Origin: Phycisphaerales bacterium
Lineage (GTDB): Bacteria > Planctomycetota > Phycisphaerae > Phycisphaerales > SM1A02
DNA length: 32,989 nucleotides
Direction of reading: 5' to 3'
Assembly: GCA_020345805.1 (NCBI GenBank)
Contig: CP070772.1
Span: 125,686-158,674, forward strand
The notes beneath the pieces were generated by a model. It was not told the origin of the DNA. It worked only from the letters and a program-made list of their open reading frames with translations, and did not search any database. Position 1 is the stretch's first letter, and each line of letters begins with the position of its first letter. Positions 7,544 to 15,215 of the stretch are shown here, piece by piece. A program made the position numbers and the translations under genes.

Positions 7544-7679
7544 CCGCGGTCGTACCGGCGTGTGATGGCCTTGCGCCCCTCGTCAGGTCGTCTTGACGGT
7601 GAAGGCGAAAGGGCCGAGTCGCCGCCGCCACGGGTCCGGCGACTGCCACCGACTGCTCGTGGTTGCGTGTGGTCAGACC

Positions 7680-7734
7680 GCTGCCTGAAAACTCGTTCCC
7701 TGAGTGCTTTGCGACCGATAACCCTTCAGGCAGC
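7680..7734 (+). promoter_or_regulatory. Stem-loop in the leader of the secreted repeat protein
   Basis: GCTGCCTGAA (7680-7689) is perfectly complementary to TTCAGGCAGC (7725-7734), enclosing 35 bases. It would form in the 5' leader of the gene starting at 7806 if transcription begins upstream. Function is unknown: a regulatory hairpin or a protein-binding palindrome are both possible. Confidence 0.4.
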
Positions 7735-7805
7735 CTCAGCCCCCGCTGCGGCGGTCAATGTCTGTTGCGCCTCGTCTTCGACTGCAAAGTCGGGGAGGAT
7801 CATCG

Positions 7806-10577
7806 ATGTTCGTCAAGCGTCTCCATCACCTGTTTCGGCAGTGGGGGGGGGGGGCTGCGCTGATCGTGCTGGGGTGCACCGGAGCTGCCTCCGGACAGTG
7901 TTTCATCGCCGAAATGCTCGCCTTCGACGGGGCGGGGGGGGACCAGTTCGGCGACTGCGTGGCCGTGAGCGGATCTGTGGCGGCCGTGGGGGCATCGCGT
8001 GATGATGATCTGGGCACCAGTTGCGGCGCCGTTTATGTGTTTCGCTACGAGGACGGGGCCGGCGAGTGGTACGAGGAGGCCAAGCTGCGGGCCGCTGACG
8101 GAGCCGCTTACGATCTGTTCGGCTGGTCCGTGGATGTGCAGGAGGATGCCGCGGGAGGCGATGTCATCGTGGTGGGGGCCTACCTTGATGATGATGCCGG
8201 GAGCAAGTCCGGCTCCGCCTACGTCTTCCGGTACCAGGGTGGCCTTTGGCAGCAGGAGGCGAAACTCGTCGCCTTCGACGCCGCGTCCGATGATGAGTTC
8301 GGTTATGCGGTGGCGATCAGCGGAGATCTGATCATCGTGGGTTCATCCCGCGATGACGACGGGGGCAGCAACGCGGGTGCCGCCTATGTCTTTCGATTTA
8401 GCGGCTACGACTGGAGCTTCGAGCAGAAGCTCATCGGCTCCGACTGCGCCGACCAGGACCGTTTCGGCAATGCCGTCGACGTCTGTGGCGACTTGATTCT
8501 GGTGGGATCGCAGTACGATGATGACGCGGGCGTCAATTCCGGCGCCGCCTACGTGTTCCGCTATGACGGAGCCTCGACATGGCAGGAAGAGGGGAAGCTC
8601 ATCGCCTCGGATGGCGCACCGTATGACCAGTTCGGGCAATCCGTGGCGGTGGATGGCGATCTGGTTCTCGTCGGGGCTTACCTGGACGATAGCGGTGCGA
8701 GCAACGCCGGCTCCGTCTATGTCTTTCGGTTCGACGGGTCCGTCTGGTGGGAGGAGGCGCGATTGAGCGCCGACGATGCAGCCTCGGACGATCAATTCGG
8801 ATATGCGGTGGCGGTTCAGGCCGACGACATCGACGGCGACGCCGCCCTGATCGGCGCGCCGGTCGGCAACGGAACGCAGAACGACAGCGGCAGTGCGTAC
8901 CTCTTCCGGTTTGACGGCGTGGACTGGATCCTGGAATCGGAAATCAGCGGACCCGACTCCGCCACCGGCGACCAGTGCGGATGGTCCCTTGACCTCGCGG
9001 ACGAATGGCTTTTCATCGGGGCCAACAAGCACGATCATTCTGCCGACAACGACGGCTCGGTCTTCCTCTTCCAGGGGCTGCAGGCCTGCGTGGACTGCAA
9101 CGAGAACGGTATTTCAGATGCCGTGGACATCGCAGACGGGATCAGCGAAGACTGCAACGAAAACGGCATTCCCGATGAGTGTGAAATAGACGAGAACTCC
9201 GAAGCCCCGGGCGGGCCGTTCTACTGCACCGAGGACTGCGATCCGGATTGCAACGTCAACGGCATCCCGGATGAATGCGACATCGCCGACGGCATAAGCG
9301 ACGACTGCAACGAGAACGGCATTCCCGATGAATGCGAAGGGGACTGCAACGAAAACGGCGTGCCGGACGATTGCGATATCGCCGACGGTATCAGCGAGGA
9401 CTGCAATCAGAACGACGTGCCGGACGAATGCGACATCGCCGATGCCACCAGCAACGACTGCAACGAGAACGGCCTGCCCGACGAATGTGAGATAGATGAG
9501 AACTCCGAAGCCCCGGGCGGGCCTTTCTACTGCACCGAGGACTGTGATCCTGACTGCAACGTCAACGGTATACCGGACGAATGCGACATCGCCGACGGAA
9601 TTGAAGAAGACTGCAACGACAATGGCATCCCGGATTCCTGCGACATCGCCAATCAAACCAGCCAGGATCTGAACGGCAACGGCATTCCGGATGAATGCGA
9701 AGATTGCAACGAGAACGGGTATCCCGATTTCCTCGATGTGTATTACGGCTTCAGCGACGATTGCAACGAGAACGGTACGCCGGATGAGTGTGAGATAGAC
9801 GAGAACTCTGAGGCCCCGGGTGGACCTTTCTATTGCACCGAGGATTGCGACCCGGACTGCAACGTCAACGGGATCCCCGATGAGTGCGATATTAATTCGG
9901 GTTTCAGCGATGACCTTAACGACAACGGCGTGCCCGACGAGTGCGATCCCGATTGCAACGAAAACGGCATCCCCGACTTCGTCGATATCGATCAGGGCAC
10001 GAGCAATGACCTGAATGAAAACGGGATCCCCGACGAGTGCGAGGACTGCAACGAGAACGAGATCCCGGACGACATGGATATCGGCTCGGAAACCAGCGAA
10101 GACTGCAACGAGAACGGCATCCCGGACGAATGTGAGATCGACGAAAATTCCAATGCGCCGGGTGGGCCGTTCTATTGCACCGAGGATTGCGACCCGGATT
10201 GTAATGAGAACGGCATTCCGGACGAATGCGACATAGACGGCGGATCAAGCTACGATTTGAATGAAAACGGCGTGCCGGATGAGTGTGATCCCGATTGCAA
10301 CGAGAACGGGCTGCCGGATTTCCTTGATATCCTCTATGGCTATAGCGAGGATCTCAACGACAACGGCATTCCGGATGAGTGCGAATGCCCGGGCGATTGC
10401 CATCCCGACAACGGCGACGGTACCTACGGCAACGGCACGGTCGACATCGAAGACCTGTTTGCGGTCATCGCCCACTGGAGTGAGCCCGATTGGCCCTGGG
10501 ACGTCAATTCGGACGGGAAGGTCGACCTGGATGACCTGTTTGTCGTGCTGGCGCAATGGGGACCGTGCGATTCGTGA
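7806..10577 (+). CDS. Secreted seven-bladed propeller protein with Ca-loop stalk and dockerin-like end
   Basis: This 923-residue exported protein has four parts. (1) A signal peptide of about 31 residues ends near ASGQC. (2) Residues ~37-425 hold seven FG-GAP-like repeats, each with a DxFGxxVAV start, a GD-V-G-DDD middle and a GxxYVFR end; seven is the right number for a closed beta-propeller. (3) Residues ~428-860 hold 22 copies of D-C/L-N-x-N-x-x-x-D, an EF-hand-like calcium loop, with paired cysteines. (4) Residues ~861-923 contain two dockerin-type loops (GNGTVDIEDLFAV and VNSDGKVDLDDLFVV). The ATG at 7806 has GGGGAGG eight bases upstream. The protein is very acidic and probably calcium-rigidified, placing a propeller away from the cell surface; that is inference. 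A run of 12 G lies in the signal-peptide codons. Similar repeat proteins are common in Phycisphaerae. Confidence 0.88.
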   Translation: MFVKRLHHLFRQWGGGAALIVLGCTGAASGQCFIAEMLAFDGAGGDQFGDCVAVSGSVAAVGASRDDDLGTSCGAVYVFRYEDGAGEWYEEAKLRAADGAAYDLFGWSVDVQEDAAGGDVIVVGAYLDDDAGSKSGSAYVFRYQGGLWQQEAKLVAFDAASDDEFGYAVAISGDLIIVGSSRDDDGGSNAGAAYVFRFSGYDWSFEQKLIGSDCADQDRFGNAVDVCGDLILVGSQYDDDAGVNSGAAYVFRYDGASTWQEEGKLIASDGAPYDQFGQSVAVDGDLVLVGAYLDDSGASNAGSVYVFRFDGSVWWEEARLSADDAASDDQFGYAVAVQADDIDGDAALIGAPVGNGTQNDSGSAYLFRFDGVDWILESEISGPDSATGDQCGWSLDLADEWLFIGANKHDHSADNDGSVFLFQGLQACVDCNENGISDAVDIADGISEDCNENGIPDECEIDENSEAPGGPFYCTEDCDPDCNVNGIPDECDIADGISDDCNENGIPDECEGDCNENGVPDDCDIADGISEDCNQNDVPDECDIADATSNDCNENGLPDECEIDENSEAPGGPFYCTEDCDPDCNVNGIPDECDIADGIEEDCNDNGIPDSCDIANQTSQDLNGNGIPDECEDCNENGYPDFLDVYYGFSDDCNENGTPDECEIDENSEAPGGPFYCTEDCDPDCNVNGIPDECDINSGFSDDLNDNGVPDECDPDCNENGIPDFVDIDQGTSNDLNENGIPDECEDCNENEIPDDMDIGSETSEDCNENGIPDECEIDENSNAPGGPFYCTEDCDPDCNENGIPDECDIDGGSSYDLNENGVPDECDPDCNENGLPDFLDILYGYSEDLNDNGIPDECECPGDCHPDNGDGTYGNGTVDIEDLFAVIAHWSEPDWPWDVNSDGKVDLDDLFVVLAQWGPCDS
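7843..7854 (+). repeat. Run of 12 G in signal-peptide codons
   Basis: Bases 7843-7854 are all G and encode the end of Trp and three Gly residues just before the hydrophobic core of the signal peptide. Tracts of this kind change length by slipped-strand mispairing. A change of one base would abolish the whole protein. It may also be a sequencing-length error. Confidence 0.7.
9090..10386 (+). repeat. Coding repeat array (22 Asp/Asn loops) with a 108-base unit present four times
   Basis: The stalk coding region carries 22 in-frame copies of a nine-residue calcium-loop motif. A larger unit of 36 residues, from DECEIDENS to the next NGIPDEC plus Asp, occurs at 9174-9281, 9480-9587, 9783-9890 and 10125-10232. 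The four copies differ at many synonymous positions while the protein is nearly identical; the last differs slightly (N for E and E for V). This is coding repetition and not a CRISPR array. Confidence 0.9.
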
Positions 10578-10705
10578 CGAGTCCGACACGCCGTTGCGGT
10601 TGAAGGTGCGCAGCGTAGCAGCCTTATCCCGTGAGTGGAGACGGCATCAGAGGGCGCGTTTGAGATCGTCGGGTGACAATCGTGAATCGGAGGGAGCAAC
10701 GGTAT

Positions 10706-13186
10706 ATGGCGCATTCGGTTGAACCTACACCGGCGACAGCAACGAGTCAGATGGAGACTCCCTCGCCGCACGCGGCCCTGATTGCCGCCCTGGATGCTTC
10801 GCACTCGGATGCAGCACTGGAGCGGGCGTTCAGTGAACTCGTCTCGGGCGCTGACTTGCCCCTCCTGCTCGCAATCCTGCGGGCGCTCGTTCGACAGGGC
10901 GTCGCGGGTCTTGCGGTCCGTCTGCTCGAATCGACCGGCGGACTGCTGACCGATCGACCCGACCTGGCGGCACTGGCCGACGAACTGTCACAACCGCCGA
11001 GCGGCGAAATTCAGTGGTCGGAGCTTGATGAACGCTTCCGCGACAATGCGAACGCGGCGTTGAGCGGCAACCCGCACCTTCACGACACGCTCGACGACTT
11101 GACGCACATCAGCGAGCGGCTGCATCTGTTCGTAACGAGAAGCGGCACCCCATCCGTGGTGCGGGACGACGGCCAAGGTCGGCTGGATTTCGTTCTGCCT
11201 TTCGGCGATGTGCGAAGCCGGGCCGCCGGTCTTGACCTGCCCGAAACGCACAAAATCACGGGGTTTGTATTGCGCGGTGTACCGAGCGGGCCGCTGCTGG
11301 CACGCCTGCTCGACGTGCGGCATCGGAACGGATTCGCGCCACCAATTGACATTCTGGAGACCGATCCTGAAGTGTTCGGAATCTGGCTCCGTGTGCTCGA
11401 GCATGGCAGTGCGCTCGGCGATCCGCGCCTGAATCTCTTCGTGGGTCCCGAGGCCACGCGGCAATATCATCAGTGGCTGGCGACGCAACTGGCACGCGGC
11501 GTGGGGGGTGTCATTATCACCAATGACCGGCCGAAATGGGATCCCCCCATACTGGATCGGCAGTTCTTTGCCGATACGCGCGCGGATCAGAATAAGATAA
11601 AGGACGAGTCGATTGAAGCGCAGGCACTGCTTTATCACGACCGCGACATGGCGAGCTGGGCGAGACGGTTCAAGGAGGCGGGCGAGAGCGGTCCGCCGCT
11701 TCGCGCGCTCGGCTTCACGACCTGCTTCTCGACGGTGATACAGCATGCCATGCGTGACCTGGCGTCTGCGTTTCGGAGACGGGGTTGTGAAGTCGACCTC
11801 GTCAAGGAGCCCAACCCGTCATGCCTTGACGTGGACACCTGGACCGCCCTGGCGAGGAGCCCGTACGATCTCGTGTTTGTGATCAATCATCTGCGGTCGG
11901 AGCTCGGCAATCGCATCCATCCCCGTCTTCCTTATGTCTGCTGGTGTCAGGACCATATGGAGAACATGTGGACCAAGGAGGCCGGTCGTTCGGTGGGCGC
12001 GTATGAAATAGTTCTTACGCAGTCGCCGTGGTTTCTCGAGACTCACTGCGGCTATCCCGCCGACCATCTTCTTGCGACAAGTAATCTCACCGATCCGCAT
12101 ACTTATGACTGTGTGCCGGTTGCCGAAAAGGATCTCGCACGATTCCGCTGTGACGTGTCATATGTAAGCCATGGCTCGCGCACGCCCGAACAGGTGGCGC
12201 TCGATATCGCCGGACACCACCGTGAGTTTGCATCGTGCCTTCAGCGTTTTCTCGTTCTCGCGAAACGCCACATCGACTCGTACGGCTTCATCGCCGGGTT
12301 TGATCTGTATCGTATCATGATGCAGGCGGAGAATGAAAGCGGTTACGGCCCGCTCTCACCGGCCCAGCGGGGGGTCGGACTGTGCCCGCACGTCCTGAGG
12401 CTCTACGATCGACTGCTTCGTCACGAGACGCTAGAGTGGGCTGCCGATTGGGCAAAGGCGACCGGGCGAAGAATGCGAATATTTGGCCGTGGCTGGGAGA
12501 ATCACCCTCGGCTGCGCGAGTTTGCGGCGGGGGAGATTGCGAACGGGTACGAGCTGCGCTGCGCATACCAGGCATCGGCGATCAATCTTCAGGTCAATGG
12601 ATACGGCTCGCTCCATCAGAGGCTGCTGGATTGCGTCGCGTCCGGCGGCCTTGTTCTGTCTCGTTACAACCCTACCGACTTTCTTCGCGAGCCTTGGTCG
12701 GACCTTCGTCGATGCGTGGAGGGCGGAGGAATTACGTCGCTTGACGGACTTCTGAGCGAAGCGGGTCGCTCTCAGGAGGTCAGGGGCGTGGTCGAGAAAC
12801 TGGCGGCGCTCGGCGTACCGGGCCTGGATCCGGTCAGGGTCGCGCGGGAGCGGGACATCGAGTTGATGCGGCAGGTCGGTGTCTACCCCGACGAGATGCT
12901 GAGCGCCGAATCGTATTTCAAGGCGCTGGCGGGCATGCACGGAGTGCCGGAGCGCGCGGCGGGTGATATCAGTGGATTCTCGCAGCTTACATTTCACGAC
13001 CGAGCCGAGTTGCATCAGTTGATGGAGCGCTATGTCGATGAACCGGAGGCGCGAACGACCGTAATGACGAGGCTGCGAGAGTCGGTTGTCACTCACGATA
13101 CCTACGATGTGTTGGCAGGGCGGATTCTGGATGCACTGGCCACCTTGTTCCGCAGAAACAGCGGGAAGGCGGCAGAACGGGATTGA
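10706..13186 (+). CDS. Large glycosyltransferase (Maf-like N-terminal, CgeB/GT-B-like C-terminal)
   Basis: This 826-residue protein probably transfers a sugar in glycan or protein glycosylation. Residues 1-200 are unassigned. Around residues 215-247, ILETDPEVF and RLNLFVGPE recall motility-associated-factor (Maf/DUF115) glycosyltransferases. A GT-B pair of Rossmann-like domains seems to follow: about 333-430 (FTTCFSTVIQHAMRDL ... YVCWCQDHMENMW) and about 485-660. The second contains RIFGRGWENHPRLREF and an LQVNGYGSLHQRLLDCVASG block that resembles the CgeB/group-1 sugar-nucleotide site. The ATG at 10706 has GGAGGGAG nine bases upstream; a GTG at 10673 is less likely. There is no signal peptide, so it is cytosolic. 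It overlaps the radical SAM gene by one base. Donor and acceptor are unknown. Confidence 0.65.
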   Translation: MAHSVEPTPATATSQMETPSPHAALIAALDASHSDAALERAFSELVSGADLPLLLAILRALVRQGVAGLAVRLLESTGGLLTDRPDLAALADELSQPPSGEIQWSELDERFRDNANAALSGNPHLHDTLDDLTHISERLHLFVTRSGTPSVVRDDGQGRLDFVLPFGDVRSRAAGLDLPETHKITGFVLRGVPSGPLLARLLDVRHRNGFAPPIDILETDPEVFGIWLRVLEHGSALGDPRLNLFVGPEATRQYHQWLATQLARGVGGVIITNDRPKWDPPILDRQFFADTRADQNKIKDESIEAQALLYHDRDMASWARRFKEAGESGPPLRALGFTTCFSTVIQHAMRDLASAFRRRGCEVDLVKEPNPSCLDVDTWTALARSPYDLVFVINHLRSELGNRIHPRLPYVCWCQDHMENMWTKEAGRSVGAYEIVLTQSPWFLETHCGYPADHLLATSNLTDPHTYDCVPVAEKDLARFRCDVSYVSHGSRTPEQVALDIAGHHREFASCLQRFLVLAKRHIDSYGFIAGFDLYRIMMQAENESGYGPLSPAQRGVGLCPHVLRLYDRLLRHETLEWAADWAKATGRRMRIFGRGWENHPRLREFAAGEIANGYELRCAYQASAINLQVNGYGSLHQRLLDCVASGGLVLSRYNPTDFLREPWSDLRRCVEGGGITSLDGLLSEAGRSQEVRGVVEKLAALGVPGLDPVRVARERDIELMRQVGVYPDEMLSAESYFKALAGMHGVPERAAGDISGFSQLTFHDRAELHQLMERYVDEPEARTTVMTRLRESVVTHDTYDVLAGRILDALATLFRRNSGKAAERD

Positions 13187-14400
13187 TGCGAACGTTGGAA
13201 ACAGGCGACGGCTTACGCGTACGGAGTAAAGGCGCCGTGAACGATGACCGGACAGATCGGCCCGGGACCACCGCGGCCGCCGACCGTCTCGGAATCGTGC
13301 CATTTGACGCCGGCGGCGGGCCGGTTGTCGGCATCGGGGAGTGTGACCGCAGGCTCGAGGAGTCGATCCAAAATGGCCCGACGTCAATCCTGTGGGACCT
13401 GTTTGGCTCGTGCAACTTGCGGTGTCCCGCCTGCGCGTCCGGCGCCATGCCGGCGGTCAATGCGAAGGGTCTGATTGTTGACGAACAGTTCCATCGTATT
13501 CTGAACAAGTTGCATGGGGAGTCGTCGTGCAGGCAGCTGCACTTCTACAACTGGTCGGAACCCCTTCTTCATCCGCGGATCGTCCAGTACTGCAGGGTTG
13601 CGTCCGATCTCGGCTTTCATGTGCATCTGAGCAGTAATCTGAACCGCCTGCGGGATGCGGAGGGACTGCTGGACGCAGGGGTGAAGACGTTGCGCGTTTC
13701 GCTTTCCGGCTTCACCCAGGAGGTGTACGAAAAGGGTCACCGCGGCGGCGATGTCGAGCTCGTCAAAGCGAACATGCACCGGTTGCGAGATGCCAGGCGT
13801 CGAACGGGGTCGAATACGCGGCTGCAGGTGTACTACCTCAAGTACCGACACAACCTGCACGAAGTGTCGCTGATGCGACAATTCGCCGAGAATCTCGGCT
13901 TCACCTTCGCCTCGGACTGGGCCTTCTATACGCCGCTGGAGCGGATGTTCGAGTACGTTGAGGGAGGCCTGAGCGCCGCGGATCGACGGTTCGCGGATGA
14001 GGCGATCGTGCCGGCGATGAGTTCCGCGGTGGCGCTCATGCAGGGGCGCCGCCATCGGTCATGTGAAGCGGTCAATCAGCTCGTTCTTGATTGGCAAGGC
14101 AATGTAATGCTGTGCTGTGCTCTGTACAGTCGAGCAATGGCAGGACTGGGCCGCCATCAGCAGCTGAATTGGCGCCGGATTCAGGAAATGCGGTATGGCC
14201 ATGAGATTTGCAGCAAGTGCATGCACTACGGCGTCCACGTGCTGTACATGCACTACCATGTGCCGGAACTGCGCGCGGCGATGGAGGATCTTGCAGAGGC
14301 GAGCCTTACGCAGGAACAGCAGGAAGGCGGGGATGAACGAACGCCGACCGTCGGCCTTGGCGTCCGCGGCGGCTACTCGCCAAAGGAGGCAACTCCGTGA
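13186..14400 (+). CDS. Radical SAM protein with SPASM-like C-terminal cysteines
   Basis: This 404-residue enzyme should bind a [4Fe-4S] cluster and generate a 5'-deoxyadenosyl radical. The cluster motif CNLRCPAC gives C76, C80 and C83. FYNWSEPLLHP is the usual second-strand block after it, and SSNLNRL and LRVSLSG mark later barrel strands. The C-terminal end has C293, a GNVMLCC block (C310, C311) and CSKC (C342, C345), as in SPASM/Twitch auxiliary-cluster domains. Substrate is unknown. Members modify ribosomal peptides, sulfatases or sugars (BtrN, NeoN). No precursor peptide or sulfatase lies beside it, whereas glycosyl- and methyltransferases overlap it on both sides, so a sugar substrate is my preferred inference. 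The start ATG overlaps the upstream stop (TGATG). Confidence 0.85.
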   Translation: MRTLETGDGLRVRSKGAVNDDRTDRPGTTAAADRLGIVPFDAGGGPVVGIGECDRRLEESIQNGPTSILWDLFGSCNLRCPACASGAMPAVNAKGLIVDEQFHRILNKLHGESSCRQLHFYNWSEPLLHPRIVQYCRVASDLGFHVHLSSNLNRLRDAEGLLDAGVKTLRVSLSGFTQEVYEKGHRGGDVELVKANMHRLRDARRRTGSNTRLQVYYLKYRHNLHEVSLMRQFAENLGFTFASDWAFYTPLERMFEYVEGGLSAADRRFADEAIVPAMSSAVALMQGRRHRSCEAVNQLVLDWQGNVMLCCALYSRAMAGLGRHQQLNWRRIQEMRYGHEICSKCMHYGVHVLYMHYHVPELRAAMEDLAEASLTQEQQEGGDERTPTVGLGVRGGYSPKEATP

Positions 14401-15203
14401 CGAAGCAGCGCATCCCGCCGTTTACGGTGCATTTCCATCTCCCGGATGGAGCGGAGATCCTCAACACTTCCGATGGCGAGTGGAGCGACCGGACGGTCAA
14501 CTATGACGCGGATTGCCTGACCGTATGGAACAAGAACACGGAGTTCCTGAGGGATCCGCGGTTTGTTGCTGCCTATGAATCGGGAATGAGTTCCGGGCAT
14601 AAGCTCGGACGCGCTGCGGGTTCTGACGTTGGGGTTGATATTCAATGGCGGGTTCATGTGGCTTGCTGGGCGGGCTGGCACGCCCGGCAGTTGGAGGGCG
14701 ACTTTGTGGAATGCGGGGTCAATACCGGGATCTTCTCGCTTGCGATCTGCAACTACATCGATTTGAATGCGACCGGAAAAACGTTTTATCTGTTCGATAC
14801 CTTCTGCGGCATTCCGAGCGAGCAGATCGCGCCGGAGGAGCGGGCTCTCGGGCGCGAAGAGGAGAGCGCGGAATTCTACGAAGAATGCTACGAGCTGGCG
14901 AAGCGCAACTTTGCCCGGTTTCCGCGAGCGAAGCTGATACGCGGCAGAGTGCCGGATTCGTTGAACGAAGTTACTATCGAGAAGGTGTGCTACCTCTCGA
15001 TCGACATGAACATTGCCGCTCCGGAACTGGCCGCGCTGGAGCATTTCTGGGACGGGCTCGTTCCGGGCGCGATCGTGCTCCTGGATGACTATGGTTGGCT
15101 GGCGTACGCGAACCAGAAGAGGGCGCTGGATTCGTTCGCCGCCCGGCGGGGCGTGGAGATTCTCACTCTTCCCACAGGGCAGGGTCTGCTGCTGAAGCCG
15201 TGA
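14397..15203 (+). CDS. TylF/MycF-type (macrocin) O-methyltransferase
   Basis: This 268-residue SAM-dependent methyltransferase belongs to the TylF family, which methylates sugar hydroxyls in a metal-dependent way. Landmarks: DFVECGVNTGIFSLAI (102-117, SAM loop), LFDTFCGIP with acidic D134, SIDMN with D203, and LLDDYGW with D230 and D231, the last three matching the family's Mg-binding acidic residues. The GTG start at 14397 shares its bases with the upstream TGA (GTGA) and has a perfect AAAGGAGG eight bases before it, so translation is coupled to the radical SAM gene. It fits a role in O-methylating a sugar in the glycan made by this operon. The hydroxyl targeted is not predictable. Confidence 0.88.
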   Translation: MTKQRIPPFTVHFHLPDGAEILNTSDGEWSDRTVNYDADCLTVWNKNTEFLRDPRFVAAYESGMSSGHKLGRAAGSDVGVDIQWRVHVACWAGWHARQLEGDFVECGVNTGIFSLAICNYIDLNATGKTFYLFDTFCGIPSEQIAPEERALGREEESAEFYEECYELAKRNFARFPRAKLIRGRVPDSLNEVTIEKVCYLSIDMNIAAPELAALEHFWDGLVPGAIVLLDDYGWLAYANQKRALDSFAARRGVEILTLPTGQGLLLKP

Positions 15204-15215
15204 GTGGAGGAATTG

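Larger units (their letters stand above)
7501..7805. other. 305-base divergent intergenic region
   Basis: This space separates yceH (-) from the secreted propeller protein (+). I see no convincing gene in it. It holds the yceH -10 candidate, a 10-bp inverted repeat at 7680-7734 and, just before the + start, a GGGGAGG ribosome-binding site. It matches no riboswitch class that I recognise by eye. Confidence 0.5.

Noticed and set aside
7501..7805. Known riboswitch before the secreted protein
   Set aside because: I looked for cobalamin, TPP, SAM and c-di-GMP consensus segments and saw none; only a simple hairpin is visible.
9114..9656. 180-residue repetitive frame on the - strand inside the stalk region
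   Set aside because: It is the mirror of the Asp/Asn repeat codons. The + strand frame has a signal peptide, ribosome-binding site and dockerin-like end.
9090..10386. Possible CRISPR array or tandem DNA repeat
   Set aside because: Repeat spacing is irregular, always a multiple of three, and variation is mostly synonymous, so the repetition is at protein level.
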